From: Buchnera aphidicola (Nurudea yanoniella)
GTDB lineage: Bacteria; Pseudomonadota; Gammaproteobacteria; Enterobacterales; Enterobacteriaceae
Direction: 5' to 3'
Assembly: GCA_039829995.1 (NCBI GenBank)
Contig: CP140036.1
Coordinates: 496,001 to 560,000 of the forward strand
Length of the DNA: 64,000 nt
Positions 9,229-19,162 of the stretch are shown in pieces. The position numbers and the translations under genes were made by a program. Under the pieces are notes generated by a model. The model saw only the letters and a list, made by a program, of their open reading frames with translations. It had not been told where the DNA came from and did no database searches. Numbering within the stretch: the stretch's first letter is position 1; each line of letters begins with the position of its first letter.

Positions 9229-9748
9229 AATCGTCTTTTAAAAAATAAAATTATAAATCTATAAAATAATTAATTTTATTATATGGTAACATTCATGTTA
9301 CACTATTAAAATGTTTTATTTATATTTCTACAATTTTAAATATAAAAAATCCATTTATTTTATATATAATTTTACATTAAAACATAAAATAACTATATAT
9401 TATTAAATAATAATATATTTAACACATAAAAAAGTAAAATATTTTAAAAATATAAGCAATATAATTACTAATTTTTTAATAAAATATTAATTTACTTATC
9501 TCTTTCAAAAAATAAAAATCAGAAAAATTTAAAATAAATATACAATTTCCTTATATATTAAAACCGAAATTAAAAAAACAAATATCTCAAAAAAAATAAA
9601 AAATTTTAATACAAGTAACTATTTTAAAATTATAAAAAATAAATTTTAGCTAAAAAGCAGATATAAATATTACAAAAAAGATTACTTAATATTTACATTT
9701 TATTAATACAATTTAATTTTGTAAGATCTTCCATATATAGGAATAAAT
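9229..9748. other. Gene-free AT-rich spacer between cysS and ybeD
   Basis: About 520 bases of almost pure A/T lying between two divergently transcribed genes. No reading frame, tRNA or strong hairpin is visible. TATAGGAATAA at about 9736-9746 just before ybeD can serve as its ribosome binding region. The stretch probably represents eroded genes plus two promoters, but nothing can be matched. Confidence 0.6.
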
Positions 9749-10012
9749 ATGAAAAATAAACTTGAAAAAATGTTAAAATTTCCTTGTTTATTTACTTATA
9801 AAGTTATCGGATTAGCTCAACCTGAATTGATTGATCAAATAATAAGAGTAATTCAATGTAAAGTTCCAGGTGATTATGTTCCACAAATAAAATCTAGTAA
9901 TAAAGGAAATTACTTATCTATTTCTGTTACAATTTTTGCTAACAATTTTGAACAAATAGAAAGCTTATACCACGAATTGAGTAACATTAATACAGTTCGA
10001 ATGGTACTATAA
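9749..10012 (+). CDS. ybeD: YbeD/DUF493 family protein
   Basis: An 87-residue protein, exactly the E. coli YbeD length, recognised by FPCLFTYKVIGLA near the start and the alternating beta-alpha pattern that ends in NTVRMVL. The family has an ACT-like ferredoxin fold and no established function. In E. coli it lies beside lipB and dacA, and cspE is in the same neighbourhood, as here. Its substrate or partner is not known. Confidence 0.9.
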   Translation: MKNKLEKMLKFPCLFTYKVIGLAQPELIDQIIRVIQCKVPGDYVPQIKSSNKGNYLSISVTIFANNFEQIESLYHELSNINTVRMVL

Positions 10013-10098
10013 ACAACACATTAATGCAATATATATCATCAGAAACTTATATAAGATACATAATTTCACATATTTTATCTACTTAAATGTCACAAAAA

Positions 10099-10126
10099 TG
10101 TAATGCAGCAGCAAAGCTGCATTACA
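10099..10126. terminator. Bidirectional hairpin between ybeD and cspE
   Basis: A perfect 11-bp inverted repeat, TGTAATGCAGC and GCTGCATTACA, with a six-base loop lies between the convergent genes ybeD and cspE. On the minus strand it is followed by CATTTTTG, so it best fits termination of cspE; on the plus strand the following bases are AT-rich but not a clean T run. It stands out because of its GC content. Confidence 0.75.
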
Positions 10127-10165
10127 ATATTAAAATATATTTACGATTACTTCAATGAAACAACT

Positions 10166-10375
10166 CTATAAACTAATAACATTAGCAGCGGACGGCCCTT
10201 TTGCTCCTTCGGTAATTTCGAATTCAACACTTTGACCTTCTGACAAAGTTTTAAATCCGTTGCTTTGGATAGCTGAAAAATGTACAAAAACATCTTTACT
10301 TCCATCTTCAGGTGTAATGAAACCAAACCCTTTAGATTCATTAAACCATTTCACATTACCTTTAATCTTAGACAT
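10166..10375 (-). CDS. cspE: Cold-shock protein CspE
   Basis: A 69-residue single cold-shock domain with RNP1 KGFGFITP and RNP2 VFVHF. It differs from E. coli CspE at only a few positions and starts [11 protein letters not shown] as CspE does, while CspC starts MAKIKGQ. These proteins bind single-stranded nucleic acid and act as RNA chaperones and antiterminators. GAAGG about ten bases before the ATG is a good ribosome binding site. It is one of the most conserved proteins in the window. Confidence 0.95.
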
Positions 10376-10591
10376 CTATATTACCTTCACATGAAAAATA
10401 TACACTAAACTTAAATTGCAAGCTAGCACAACGATGATTAATTGTTTTACTTATAACCTTAATAAAACATTATTAAATGATATATTAAAATTACTTTAAA
10501 ATACTATTTTTTTTAGTAACATCATTTTCCTAAAAATATAAATAATATTACTAAAAATTTAATACTAATATAATTTTAAAATTAAAAATAT

Positions 10592-10625
10592 AAAAAAAAA
10601 TCCGAAGTTGATTCGGATTTTTTTT
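10592..10625 (-). terminator. Rho-independent terminator of the 23S-5S operon
   Basis: TCCGAA (10601-10606) and TTCGGA (10612-10617) pair around a five-base loop, with A/T runs on both flanks that extend the stem. On the minus strand the hairpin is followed by a run of nine T (A run at 10592-10600). It sits directly after the 5S gene. Confidence 0.9.
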
Positions 10626-10626
10626 A

Positions 10627-10746
10627 CAACCTGGCAATTTCCTACTCTCACACGGGGAAACCCCGTACTACCATTGGCGTTGAAATGTTTCACTTCTGAG
10701 TTCGACATGGTTTCAGGTGGTACCATAACACTATTTTTACCAGGCT
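10627..10746 (-). rRNA. rrf: 5S ribosomal RNA
   Basis: The reverse complement is a complete 5S rRNA of about 120 bases. GCCTGG at the 5' end pairs with CCAGG at the 3' end. ACCATGTCGAACTCAGAAGT is the conserved loop B-C region, and GAGAGTAGG closes the 3' arm. It follows the 23S gene after roughly 100 bases and is followed by a strong terminator. The exact ends are set by comparison with E. coli. Confidence 0.95.
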
Positions 10747-10843
10747 GTTTAAACATTTGAATATATTAGATATTTAAATAAATCAAAATCGGATTGCATG
10801 AAACTAATACGTTAAAATATTACTTAAACATCTCTGGTGTTGT

Positions 10844-12092
<1,249 letters not shown>

Positions 12093-12265
12093 ACAACCCA
12101 CAGACGTTTAATTTATAATTTAAGTATAAAATTTCTTGCTTCCGAATTTTTAAAGAGCTAAAACTTATTAATTTAAAAAAAATATAAATATCATATGAAT
12201 CTACAAAAGAATAACACATTGATTCAATATAGTATACAAATAATTTTAATGATTTTAAATTTATT

Positions 12266-12338
12266 TGTCTCCTAGGGGATTTGAACCCCTGTTACCGCCG
12301 TGAAAGGGCGATGTCCTAGTCCTCTAGACGAAGGAGAC
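12266..12338 (-). tRNA. gltT: tRNA-Glu (anticodon UUC)
   Basis: The reverse complement is a near match to E. coli tRNA-Glu: acceptor GTCTCCT with AGGAGAC, anticodon loop containing TTC between CGCC and GGCG, and the T arm CAGGG-TTCAAAT-CCCTA type. Discriminator A; CCA is not encoded. It lies just upstream of the 23S gene, where E. coli rrn operons carry a spacer tRNA-Glu, but without the 16S gene. Confidence 0.97.
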
Positions 12339-12389
12339 CAAATAATTGAAAAATAATACAAAAAATATTAAATCATATATCTTTTACTT

Positions 12390-12417
12390 ATGTTACATAA
12401 TGACACGAAAGAGTCAA
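12390..12417 (-). promoter_or_regulatory. Promoter of the tRNA-Glu/23S/5S operon
   Basis: On the minus strand TTGACT (12412-12417), a 16-base gap and TAACAT (12390-12395) form a sigma-70 promoter about 50 bases before the tRNA-Glu. CTTGACTCT resembles the -35 region of E. coli rrn P2 promoters. It fits a separate promoter for the split rRNA operon, between aroE and the tRNA. Confidence 0.6.
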
Positions 12418-12469
12418 GAGTTTTTTTAAATTTTAAAATTAATAAATAACTTATTGAGAGATATATAAA

Positions 12470-13297
12470 TTAACCATCCTGTAATTTTAAAATAACTGAC
12501 TCAATATCTGGAAAAATATTATGCCATAAATAAAAAGAATATGCAGCTTGACTAACTAACATTCCTATTCCGTCCGAAAAAATAAGAACGCCTCGATCAA
12601 TACACCATTTAAGAAAAAATGTTCTTTGATTAATAGAATAATTAATATCATAAAAATAAGTTTTTTTGTCTATTAAGAACTCAATTGAATTCCATAAAGA
12701 ACTAGTTTCAATATTAGCAATAGCATTAATTACTATATCAAATGGTTCATCTTTTCTTTTTGTATGTTGAAATATAGAAATCGATCCAAATTTTTTAAAA
12801 CTTTCGACTAAATTTAAAGCTCGACTCATCGTTCTATTTAATATAAATACATAACAGCCATATAATAGTAATGAAAAAATAATTCCTCTAGCAGCACCTC
12901 CAGAACCTATTACTAAAACAGTATCATTCTTTTTTATAAATTTTAACCGTATTAAATCATATAAAATACCTTTTCCATCTGTGTTATCTCCTAAAATTTT
13001 TCCATCTTGTAATTTTTTAAAAGTATTGACCGATCGTGAAACTTTTGCAGCATAAGTTAATTTATCTGACATTAAAAATGCTTTTTCTTTAAAAGGAATA
13101 GTAATATTTGCTCCAATTCCTTTATGCGAAAAAAACTGAATCATATACTCAAAAAATTTATTTAAAGGAACTAAAGTAGAATCATAATTATAAATAATTC
13201 CTGTTTGTTTAGAAAATAATTCATGAATATAAGGAGATTTAGTATGATGAATTGGATTTCCAAATACTGAAAAATTGCTTGAATTTTTTTTAAGCAT
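12470..13297 (-). CDS. aroE: Shikimate dehydrogenase
   Basis: AroE reduces 3-dehydroshikimate to shikimate with NADPH, a step towards the aromatic amino acids that the symbiont supplies to its host. Visible motifs are GNPIHHTKSPYIH (shikimate site), NITIPFKEKAF with the catalytic Lys, DNTDGKG with the catalytic Asp, and the NADP loop VIGSGGAARG. The length of 275 residues is normal. It overlaps the end of tsaC by eight bases, so the two are co-transcribed. aroB and aroK of the same pathway are at 40.4-42.0 kb. Confidence 0.96.
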   Translation of the reverse strand: MLKKNSSNFSVFGNPIHHTKSPYIHELFSKQTGIIYNYDSTLVPLNKFFEYMIQFFSHKGIGANITIPFKEKAFLMSDKLTYAAKVSRSVNTFKKLQDGKILGDNTDGKGILYDLIRLKFIKKNDTVLVIGSGGAARGIIFSLLLYGCYVFILNRTMSRALNLVESFKKFGSISIFQHTKRKDEPFDIVINAIANIETSSLWNSIEFLIDKKTYFYDINYSINQRTFFLKWCIDRGVLIFSDGIGMLVSQAAYSFYLWHNIFPDIESVILKLQDG

Positions 13298-13856
13298 GAC
13301 GAATTAATTCTCCACTAATAATATTTACTATCTTAGTAGGATTTTTTTGATTTCCTAATTTTCCATATAAAATAGGAATATTTTTTCCAAATTGTTCTAT
13401 AACTTCTGTATGCGTTTTACATGGATTTAAACCAGATTTATTAGCACTAGTAGAAACTATCGCTTTTCCAAATTTATTACATAACTCTATAATCGAAGCA
13501 TGCGAACTAATGCGAACTGCCAAAAATTTTGACGCTCCAGTTAACCAAAATGGAACTGTATCTTTTGCTGGTACCAAAAAAGTAATAGGACCAGGCCAAT
13601 TGTTCAACATAAAATTTTTATTTTTAACAGATATCATACTTTCAGAAATATATTTTTGAATTTGACTATAATTAGATGCTACTAATATTAATCCTTTATT
13701 CCATTGTCTTTTTTTTAAATTGAGTAATTTTTTAACAACACATTTTTTATCTGGATCGCATCCTAGTCCAAACACTGACTCTGTAGGATAAATTACAACA
13801 CCATCATTTTTCAAATTTTCTACACACTCAGTCAATGATATACTTTTCACCATCAT
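13290..13856 (-). CDS. tsaC: Threonylcarbamoyl-AMP synthase TsaC (YrdC)
   Basis: A YrdC-fold protein of 188 residues (190 in E. coli). It has the signature YPTESVFGLGCDP near the N-terminus and the later NWPGPITFLVPA and STSANKSG motifs. TsaC makes threonylcarbamoyl-AMP from threonine, bicarbonate and ATP, the first step of t6A at position 37 of ANN-decoding tRNAs. The tsaC-aroE pair and the def-fmt pair next to it keep the E. coli order, with yrdD, smg and smf lost. Confidence 0.95.
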   Translation of the reverse strand: MMVKSISLTECVENLKNDGVVIYPTESVFGLGCDPDKKCVVKKLLNLKKRQWNKGLILVASNYSQIQKYISESMISVKNKNFMLNNWPGPITFLVPAKDTVPFWLTGASKFLAVRISSHASIIELCNKFGKAIVSTSANKSGLNPCKTHTEVIEQFGKNIPILYGKLGNQKNPTKIVNIISGELIRHA

Positions 13857-14023
13857 TAAATGTTCCTGAAACTTAAAAAACTATCGTTTAAAATTAAAAA
13901 TTATTTACTGATTTTAAAAATATTTTTATTTTATTTCTACAAAATTAGGGAAAATCCTTATTTTTCAATCAAAAAAACGTCTATAATAAATTATAATTTA
14001 ACACAGTAAATTTTCAAAAAACT

Positions 14024-14509
14024 ATGTCTATTCTTAAAATATTAAAGTATCCTAATGAAAACTTACGAATTATTGCAAAACCTATTTGCAATATAAATAA
14101 ATCAATTCAAAAAATTGTTGACAATATGTTTGAAACAATGTTTTATGAAAATGGTATAGGATTAGCTGCTCCTCAAGTTAACATTCCTTTACAAATCATA
14201 GTTATCGATAACATTTCAACATTAAAGAATCCACTAACACTAATTAACCCTAAAATCATTAAAACATACGGGAATACTAGTATAAAAGAAGGATGTTTAT
14301 CTATTCCTAATTGTCAAGTTCTGATTCCTCGATCATATAAAATCATAGTAACTGCATTAAATTATTTTGGAAAAACAATAAAATTTGAAGCAACTTCGCT
14401 TTTGTCAATTTGTATTCAACATGAAATAGATCATTTAATTGGAAAATTACTAATCGACTATTTATCAGATATCGACAAAAAAAATATAAAAATTTTTTTA
14501 AAAAAATAA
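14024..14509 (+). CDS. def: Peptide deformylase
   Basis: This metalloenzyme removes the formyl group from nascent proteins. All three family motifs are present: GIGLAAPQ near 45-52, EGCLSIP with the metal-binding Cys near 88-94, and QHEIDHL with two metal His and the catalytic Glu near 131-137. At 161 residues it is slightly shorter than in E. coli (169), losing only the C-terminal tail. It is followed at once by fmt, the enzyme that adds the formyl group to the initiator tRNA. Confidence 0.96.
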   Translation: MSILKILKYPNENLRIIAKPICNINKSIQKIVDNMFETMFYENGIGLAAPQVNIPLQIIVIDNISTLKNPLTLINPKIIKTYGNTSIKEGCLSIPNCQVLIPRSYKIIVTALNYFGKTIKFEATSLLSICIQHEIDHLIGKLLIDYLSDIDKKNIKIFLKK

Positions 14510-14539
14510 AAAATGACTTCTAATCATCTTCTCATAAAA

Positions 14540-15490
14540 ATGAATAAACCTTTAAAAATTATTTTTGCCGGAACATCTGAATTTTCAGAAAAACATTTAC
14601 AAACATTAATCTCTTGTAAATATAATATTATTGGAATACTTACTCAACCTGATCGAGCTTCTGGAAGAGGCCAACACATTGTTGAATCTTTAGTAAAAAA
14701 AACGGCTAAAAAACATGATATCCTAATATTACAACCTAAATCTTTACAATGTTATAAATTATACAACAAACTACATGAATTACGTGCTGACTTAATGATC
14801 GTAGTTTCATACGGTTTAATATTTCCAAAACATATACTTAATTCATTTAAAATAGGCTGTATTAATATACATGCTTCTTTACTTCCTAGATGGAGAGGTT
14901 CTTCTCCTATACAATCAGCTATATTACATGGAGATTCAATAACAGGAATAACTATTATAAAAATGGAAGAAGCAATAGATTCTGGAAAAATATTGCACTC
15001 ATTAACTTATAAAATAAAAAAATCTGATACAAGTAGCAGCTTAAAAAAACAATTAATAAAATTAGGATGTAAAGCAATGTTATTAGCATTAAAAAAAATC
15101 GAATTAAAAACAAATAACACTGTTATTCAAAGTACATTAACAACTTATTCTAAAAAAATAAAAAAAACTGATGCACAAATAAATTGGTCTCAGGATGCAA
15201 CACAATTAGAAAAATGCATAAGGGCATTTAATCCTTGGCCAACAAGCTATTTTACAATATGCCATAAAAATATAAAAGTTTGGGAAGCTAACGTTATTAT
15301 GCAATATAACATCAATACATATGAAATAGGAGAAATAATATCGTTTAATAAAAACGGATTACAAATACAAACTGGAAAAAATATACTAAACATCACAAAA
15401 ATTCAACTCCCTGGGAAGAAAATAACAGATATATATGCTTTAAATAAATTTTCAAAATATTGGTGTATTCCAAAAATAAAATTAGACTAA
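14540..15490 (+). CDS. fmt: Methionyl-tRNA formyltransferase
   Basis: Fmt formylates initiator Met-tRNA with 10-formyl-THF, which FolD helps to provide. The N-terminal catalytic domain shows KIIFAGTSEFS, TQPDRASGRG and the active-site segment NIHASLLPRWRGSSPIQ. A C-terminal OB-like domain follows. I chose the ATG at 14540 because MNKPLKIIFAGT aligns with the E. coli start and gives 316 residues (315 in E. coli). An in-frame ATG at 14513, only three bases after the def stop, would add nine residues and cannot be excluded. rsmB and trkA, downstream in E. coli, are missing. Confidence 0.94.
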   Translation: MNKPLKIIFAGTSEFSEKHLQTLISCKYNIIGILTQPDRASGRGQHIVESLVKKTAKKHDILILQPKSLQCYKLYNKLHELRADLMIVVSYGLIFPKHILNSFKIGCINIHASLLPRWRGSSPIQSAILHGDSITGITIIKMEEAIDSGKILHSLTYKIKKSDTSSSLKKQLIKLGCKAMLLALKKIELKTNNTVIQSTLTTYSKKIKKTDAQINWSQDATQLEKCIRAFNPWPTSYFTICHKNIKVWEANVIMQYNINTYEIGEIISFNKNGLQIQTGKNILNITKIQLPGKKITDIYALNKFSKYWCIPKIKLD

Positions 15491-15920
15491 TGTAATATAA
15501 AATATTGAAAACAATTAAGCAATATTGAATTATAAAAGTTACTAAAATGTAAAAATTAAAATTTATATATTCAATATTCTTACTGTTGACTTATAAACCA
15601 ATTATATTGTATAATAATTATGATTAATTTATTTAAATTTTTGTTAAATATAATACTAAAAATAAAAAATACATACTTTAATTATTGCTTTTACTTACAA
15701 ATTTGTTAGAAAAATAAAGTAATTTATCAATATAATATTGGACCACTAATATTCCTTTCATTAATCTATATTAAATAATAATATTAAAATTAAAAAAATC
15801 TACAAATCAAAACATTAAAATATATAAAAATAAAATATATTATATTGTTCAAAAAATTTACTTATTTAAAATTTTTAATATTTAAACTACTAATAAAAAA
15901 ATTTTAAATAATTAAAAACA
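15491..15920. other. Gene-free spacer between fmt and rplQ
   Basis: About 430 bases of A/T-rich sequence without a supported reading frame. In E. coli rsmB, trkA, mscL, zntR and others lie here, so this is what remains after their loss. The short motif TTGACTTATAAACCAATTATATTGTATAAT near 15586-15614 has promoter-like hexamers but no gene follows it on the plus strand. Confidence 0.5.
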
Positions 15921-15921
15921 G

Positions 15922-15940
15922 AACGGCATGCAATGCCGTT
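15922..15940 (-). terminator. Terminator downstream of rplQ
   Basis: AACGGCAT and ATGCCGTT form a perfect 8-bp stem with a three-base loop. On the minus strand it is followed by TGTTTTTAATT. It lies about 65 bases after the rplQ stop codon and would end the long ribosomal protein transcript. Confidence 0.8.
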
Positions 15941-16003
15941 TGTTATAAAAAAATATAAGTATTTTACTTAAAATACTAAGAAAAACATTGTAAAATATGA
16001 TAG

Positions 16004-16408
16004 TTAAGTCTTTTTAACAATATTTTTCGTTTTAGACTTATTTTTAGATTGTAATCTATCTACAAGTTGAATATATGCCATAGGCGCTTTATCACCGAAT
16101 CGGTAACCACATTTTAATACTCGAGTATATCCACCAGGCCTATCTAAAAAATAAGGTCCAAGATCATTAAACAACTTAGACACTATGAAATTATTTCTAA
16201 TTTTAGAAAAAACTAAACGTCTATTAGAAACTGAATTGGTTTTAGACCGAGTTATTAATGGTTCTACAATGCGGCGTAATTCTTTAGCTCTAGCTACTGT
16301 AGTTTTTATAATTTCATAATTTAATAATGAACATACCATATTATTTAACATTGCTTTGACATGAACATTGTTCCTATTAAATTTACGACCAATTTTTCTA
16401 TGTCTCAT
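16004..16408 (-). CDS. rplQ: Ribosomal protein L17
   Basis: Recognised from MRHRKIGRKFNRN at the start and RVLKCGYRFGDKAPMAYIQLVD near the end. At 134 residues it is slightly longer than E. coli L17 (127). L17 binds 23S rRNA near the polypeptide exit tunnel. It is the last gene of the alpha operon, immediately after rpoA, and is followed by a hairpin terminator. Confidence 0.96.
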   Translation of the reverse strand: MRHRKIGRKFNRNNVHVKAMLNNMVCSLLNYEIIKTTVARAKELRRIVEPLITRSKTNSVSNRRLVFSKIRNNFIVSKLFNDLGPYFLDRPGGYTRVLKCGYRFGDKAPMAYIQLVDRLQSKNKSKTKNIVKKT

Positions 16409-16460
16409 GTAAAAATAACCTTTTATATATAATTTCTTAAATTTACAAGTAATAAACTAA

Positions 16461-17450
16461 TCAATCATTTACAATACTTATAGGAGGCCAATTTTCTAGC
16501 CGCATACCTAGAGATAAACCTCTTGCTGATAATACATCTTTAATTTCAGTTAAAGATTTTTTTCCCAAATTAGGAGTTTTTAATAGTTCAACTTCTGTTT
16601 TTTGGACTAAGTCTCCAATATAATGTATAGATTCTGCTTTTAAACAATTAGCAGATCTTACTGTCAATTCTAAATCATCAACCAAACGAAGTAAAATAGG
16701 TTCAAATTCAGGCTTTTCTTCTGTTACTTCCGGTTCATGAATATCTTTTAAATCTACAAATGCTTCTAATTGACTTGATAATATGGTAGCAGCACGACGA
16801 ATCGCTTCTTCTGGATCAATCGTACCATTAGTTTCAATTTCAATTACTAATTTATCTAAATCTGTTCTTTGAGCAACACGAGCTGCTTCTACGTTATATA
16901 CAATACGCTCTATTGGACTATAACAGGCATCGATTAATAATTTTCCTATAGAATGTTCCCTATCTATCAGATTTATTCTAGAAGCCGCCGTGACATAACC
17001 TCGACCTCGTTCTATTTTAATTCGCATAATTATCGAAACATTTTCATATGTCAAATTACAAATTACATGTTCAGGATCTACAAATTCTACATCACTATTA
17101 TGAATGATATCAGAAGCTCTTACTACTCCTATACCGGACTTATGTAATGTTAAAACAATTTGATCTTTTCCATATAATTTTACTGCTAATCCTTTTAAAT
17201 TTAGTAAAATTTCAATAATATCTTCTTTTATTCCTTCTTTAGTACTATATTCATGGAGAACTCCTTCAATTTCAACTTCTGTTACCGCACAACCTGGCAT
17301 AGAAGATAATAAAATTCTTCGTAAAGCATTTCCAAGAGTATGGCCAAAACCGCGTTCTAATGGTTCAAGAGTAATTTTAGAATGTTTTACATTAATATGT
17401 TGAACATCTACTAATCTCGGTTTTAAAAAATCATTCATAGAACCCTGCAT
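16461..17450 (-). CDS. rpoA: RNA polymerase alpha subunit
   Basis: This is exactly the E. coli length (329 residues). The N-terminal assembly domain is easily seen (LEPLERGFGHTLGNALRRIL), followed by an acidic linker (EVTEEKPEFEPILLR). The C-terminal DNA- and activator-binding domain is also intact, with R265-type residues in VRSANCLKAE and the helix TPNLGKKSLTEI. Retention of the C-terminal domain is notable in a genome with few regulators. It lies in the alpha operon between rpsD and rplQ. Confidence 0.98.
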   Translation of the reverse strand: MQGSMNDFLKPRLVDVQHINVKHSKITLEPLERGFGHTLGNALRRILLSSMPGCAVTEVEIEGVLHEYSTKEGIKEDIIEILLNLKGLAVKLYGKDQIVLTLHKSGIGVVRASDIIHNSDVEFVDPEHVICNLTYENVSIIMRIKIERGRGYVTAASRINLIDREHSIGKLLIDACYSPIERIVYNVEAARVAQRTDLDKLVIEIETNGTIDPEEAIRRAATILSSQLEAFVDLKDIHEPEVTEEKPEFEPILLRLVDDLELTVRSANCLKAESIHYIGDLVQKTEVELLKTPNLGKKSLTEIKDVLSARGLSLGMRLENWPPISIVND

Positions 17451-17475
17451 CGTGTCTCCTTTTAAAATCTACATT

Positions 17476-18096
17476 TTACTTAGAATAAAGTTCGACAATT
17501 AAATGTTCGTTAATTTCTGCAGATAAATCCGAACGTTCAGGAATACGCTTAAATATACCTTCCATTTTAGAAACATTTACTTCTATCCAATCTGATAATT
17601 CGCGATGTTCAAGTAATTCTAAAGCTGCTTTTATACGAGTATGTTTTCGAAATTTCTCCCGAATACACACTGTATCTCCAATAGTAACTTGATACGAAGG
17701 AATACTAACCAACCTTCCATTTACTGAAATTGATTTATGACTTATTAATTGACGAGATTCAAATCGTGTAGCACCAAATCCCATTCGATAAACTATATTA
17801 TCTAAACGTTTTTCTAATAAAATTAATAAGTTCTCTCCTGTATTTCCTTTCAATCTAACAGAACGTTTATAATAATTATGAAATTGCGATTCTAATATTC
17901 CATATAATCTACGAACTTTTTGTTTTTCTCGTAACTGAATACCATAATCTGATAAACGAGGTTTTCTAGAACCATGTTGGCCAGGTAATTTATCTAATTT
18001 ACATTTCGAATCAATTGAACGAATTCCAGACTTTAGAAATAAATCTGTTCCCTCTCTTCGAGATAACTTTAATTTAGGACCCAAATATTTTGCCAT
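17476..18096 (-). CDS. rpsD: Ribosomal protein S4
   Basis: A 206-residue protein identical in length to E. coli S4, beginning MAKYLGPKLKLSRREGTDL. The C-terminal S4 RNA-binding domain contains RLDNIVYRMGF and RQLISHKSISVNGR. S4 starts assembly of the 30S body and in E. coli represses its own operon from a leader before rpsM. Here only about 105 bases separate rpmJ and rpsM, and whether that pseudoknot persists cannot be judged by eye. Confidence 0.98.
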   Translation of the reverse strand: MAKYLGPKLKLSRREGTDLFLKSGIRSIDSKCKLDKLPGQHGSRKPRLSDYGIQLREKQKVRRLYGILESQFHNYYKRSVRLKGNTGENLLILLEKRLDNIVYRMGFGATRFESRQLISHKSISVNGRLVSIPSYQVTIGDTVCIREKFRKHTRIKAALELLEHRELSDWIEVNVSKMEGIFKRIPERSDLSAEINEHLIVELYSK

Positions 18097-18138
18097 ATTG
18101 AAATTTTTCCTAACATAAAAAATATAACTAATTTTAAT

Positions 18139-18528
18139 TTATACTCGACGTTTTTTAGGAGATCGACAACCATTATGAGGAATAGGAGTAACATCAGTAA
18201 TATTAGTGATCCGAAATCCAGCAGAATTTAAAGCTCTAATAGTTGATTCTCTTCCTGGGCCAGGACCATTTACCATAACTTCTAAATTTTTAATACCGTA
18301 ATCTTTAACAATCTCCGAACAACGCTCAGCAGCTACTTGTGCAGCAAAAGGAGTAGATTTTCTTGATCCTCTAAATCCAGAACCACCAGCTGTTGCCCAA
18401 CCTAAAATATTTCCTTGTCGATCACTAATAGAAACGATAGTATTATTAAAAGAAGCGTGAATATGTGCTATACCATCTAATATTTGTTGCTTAACACGTT
18501 TTTTCGTACGAACTGGTTCTTTTATCAT
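18139..18528 (-). CDS. rpsK: Ribosomal protein S11
   Basis: A 129-residue S11 (E. coli 129). Characteristic stretches are DGIAHIHASFNNTIVSISD, ATAGGSGFRGSRKSTPFAAQ and the end DVTPIPHNGCRSPKKRRV. S11 sits on the platform of the 30S subunit near the mRNA exit. It lies 18 bases after rpsM and 42 before rpsD in the alpha operon. Confidence 0.98.
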   Translation of the reverse strand: MIKEPVRTKKRVKQQILDGIAHIHASFNNTIVSISDRQGNILGWATAGGSGFRGSRKSTPFAAQVAAERCSEIVKDYGIKNLEVMVNGPGPGRESTIRALNSAGFRITNITDVTPIPHNGCRSPKKRRV

Positions 18529-18546
18529 AATTTTTAAATCCTCTTA

Positions 18547-18903
18547 TTATTTTTTAATTAATTTACGAAAACCTTTTCTAGTACGAGCATTTGTTTTAGT
18601 TCTTTGGCCATGCACTGGAAGATTTTTGCGATGACGTAATCCACGATAACAATTAAGATCTACTAAGCGTTTTATATTTAAATTGACTTCTCTTCTAAGA
18701 TCACCTTCTACAATAAATTTAGATACTTCAATTCTAAGAATATCTATTTGACTTTCTGTTAAATTACAGATTTTTATGTTTTCTGAAATACCCGATGAAC
18801 CACAAATTAATTTCGATCGTTTTTTTCCTACACCATATATACTCATTAACGCAATAACAACATGTTTATTATTAGGAATATTAATTCCTGCTATACGCGC
18901 CAC
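18547..18903 (-). CDS. rpsM: Ribosomal protein S13
   Basis: 118 residues, as in E. coli, starting with a GTG codon at 18903 (VARIAGINIPNNKH). GGGAG lies ten bases upstream, and E. coli rpsM also uses GTG. The longer open frame from 18987 has no homology before this point. GLRHRKNLPVHGQRTKTNAR near the end is the rRNA-binding tail. S13 contacts the 50S subunit and the P-site tRNA. First gene of the alpha operon. Confidence 0.96.
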   Translation of the reverse strand: MARIAGINIPNNKHVVIALMSIYGVGKKRSKLICGSSGISENIKICNLTESQIDILRIEVSKFIVEGDLRREVNLNIKRLVDLNCYRGLRHRKNLPVHGQRTKTNARTRKGFRKLIKK

Positions 18904-19007
18904 TACAAAATCTCCCATAAATATATTAATATTATACGAACAAAAAATGTTAAAATAATTGTTGTTTAATACACATTTTCCAAACATTATACTTCTATTA
19001 AAAATTT

Positions 19008-19124
19008 TTAACCTTGACGTTGTTTATGTTTAGGATCAATACTACAAATCACCCTAACCACATTATTTCTACGAATAATTTTACAGTTTCTACAAAACTT
19101 TTTTACTGAAGCACGGACTTTCAT
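19008..19124 (-). CDS. rpmJ: Ribosomal protein L36
   Basis: A 38-codon gene. The minus-strand translation starts MKVRASVKKFCRNCK and ends DPKHKQRQG, almost the same as E. coli L36 and of the same length. The zinc ligands Cys-x2-Cys, a later Cys and a His are kept (the Cys type of L36, not the Cys-free variant). It sits between secY and rpsM as in E. coli. Confidence 0.97.
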   Translation of the reverse strand: MKVRASVKKFCRNCKIIRRNNVVRVICSIDPKHKQRQG

Positions 19125-19162
19125 TACTATCACCTAAAAATAAAAGTATAAAATTAATATTT

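Noticed and set aside
10147..10341. 64-codon minus-strand frame inside cspE
   Set aside because: It overlaps cspE in another frame; CspE itself is almost identical to its E. coli orthologue.
10565..10756. 63-codon open frame on the minus strand
   Set aside because: It reads through the 5S rRNA gene and its terminator.
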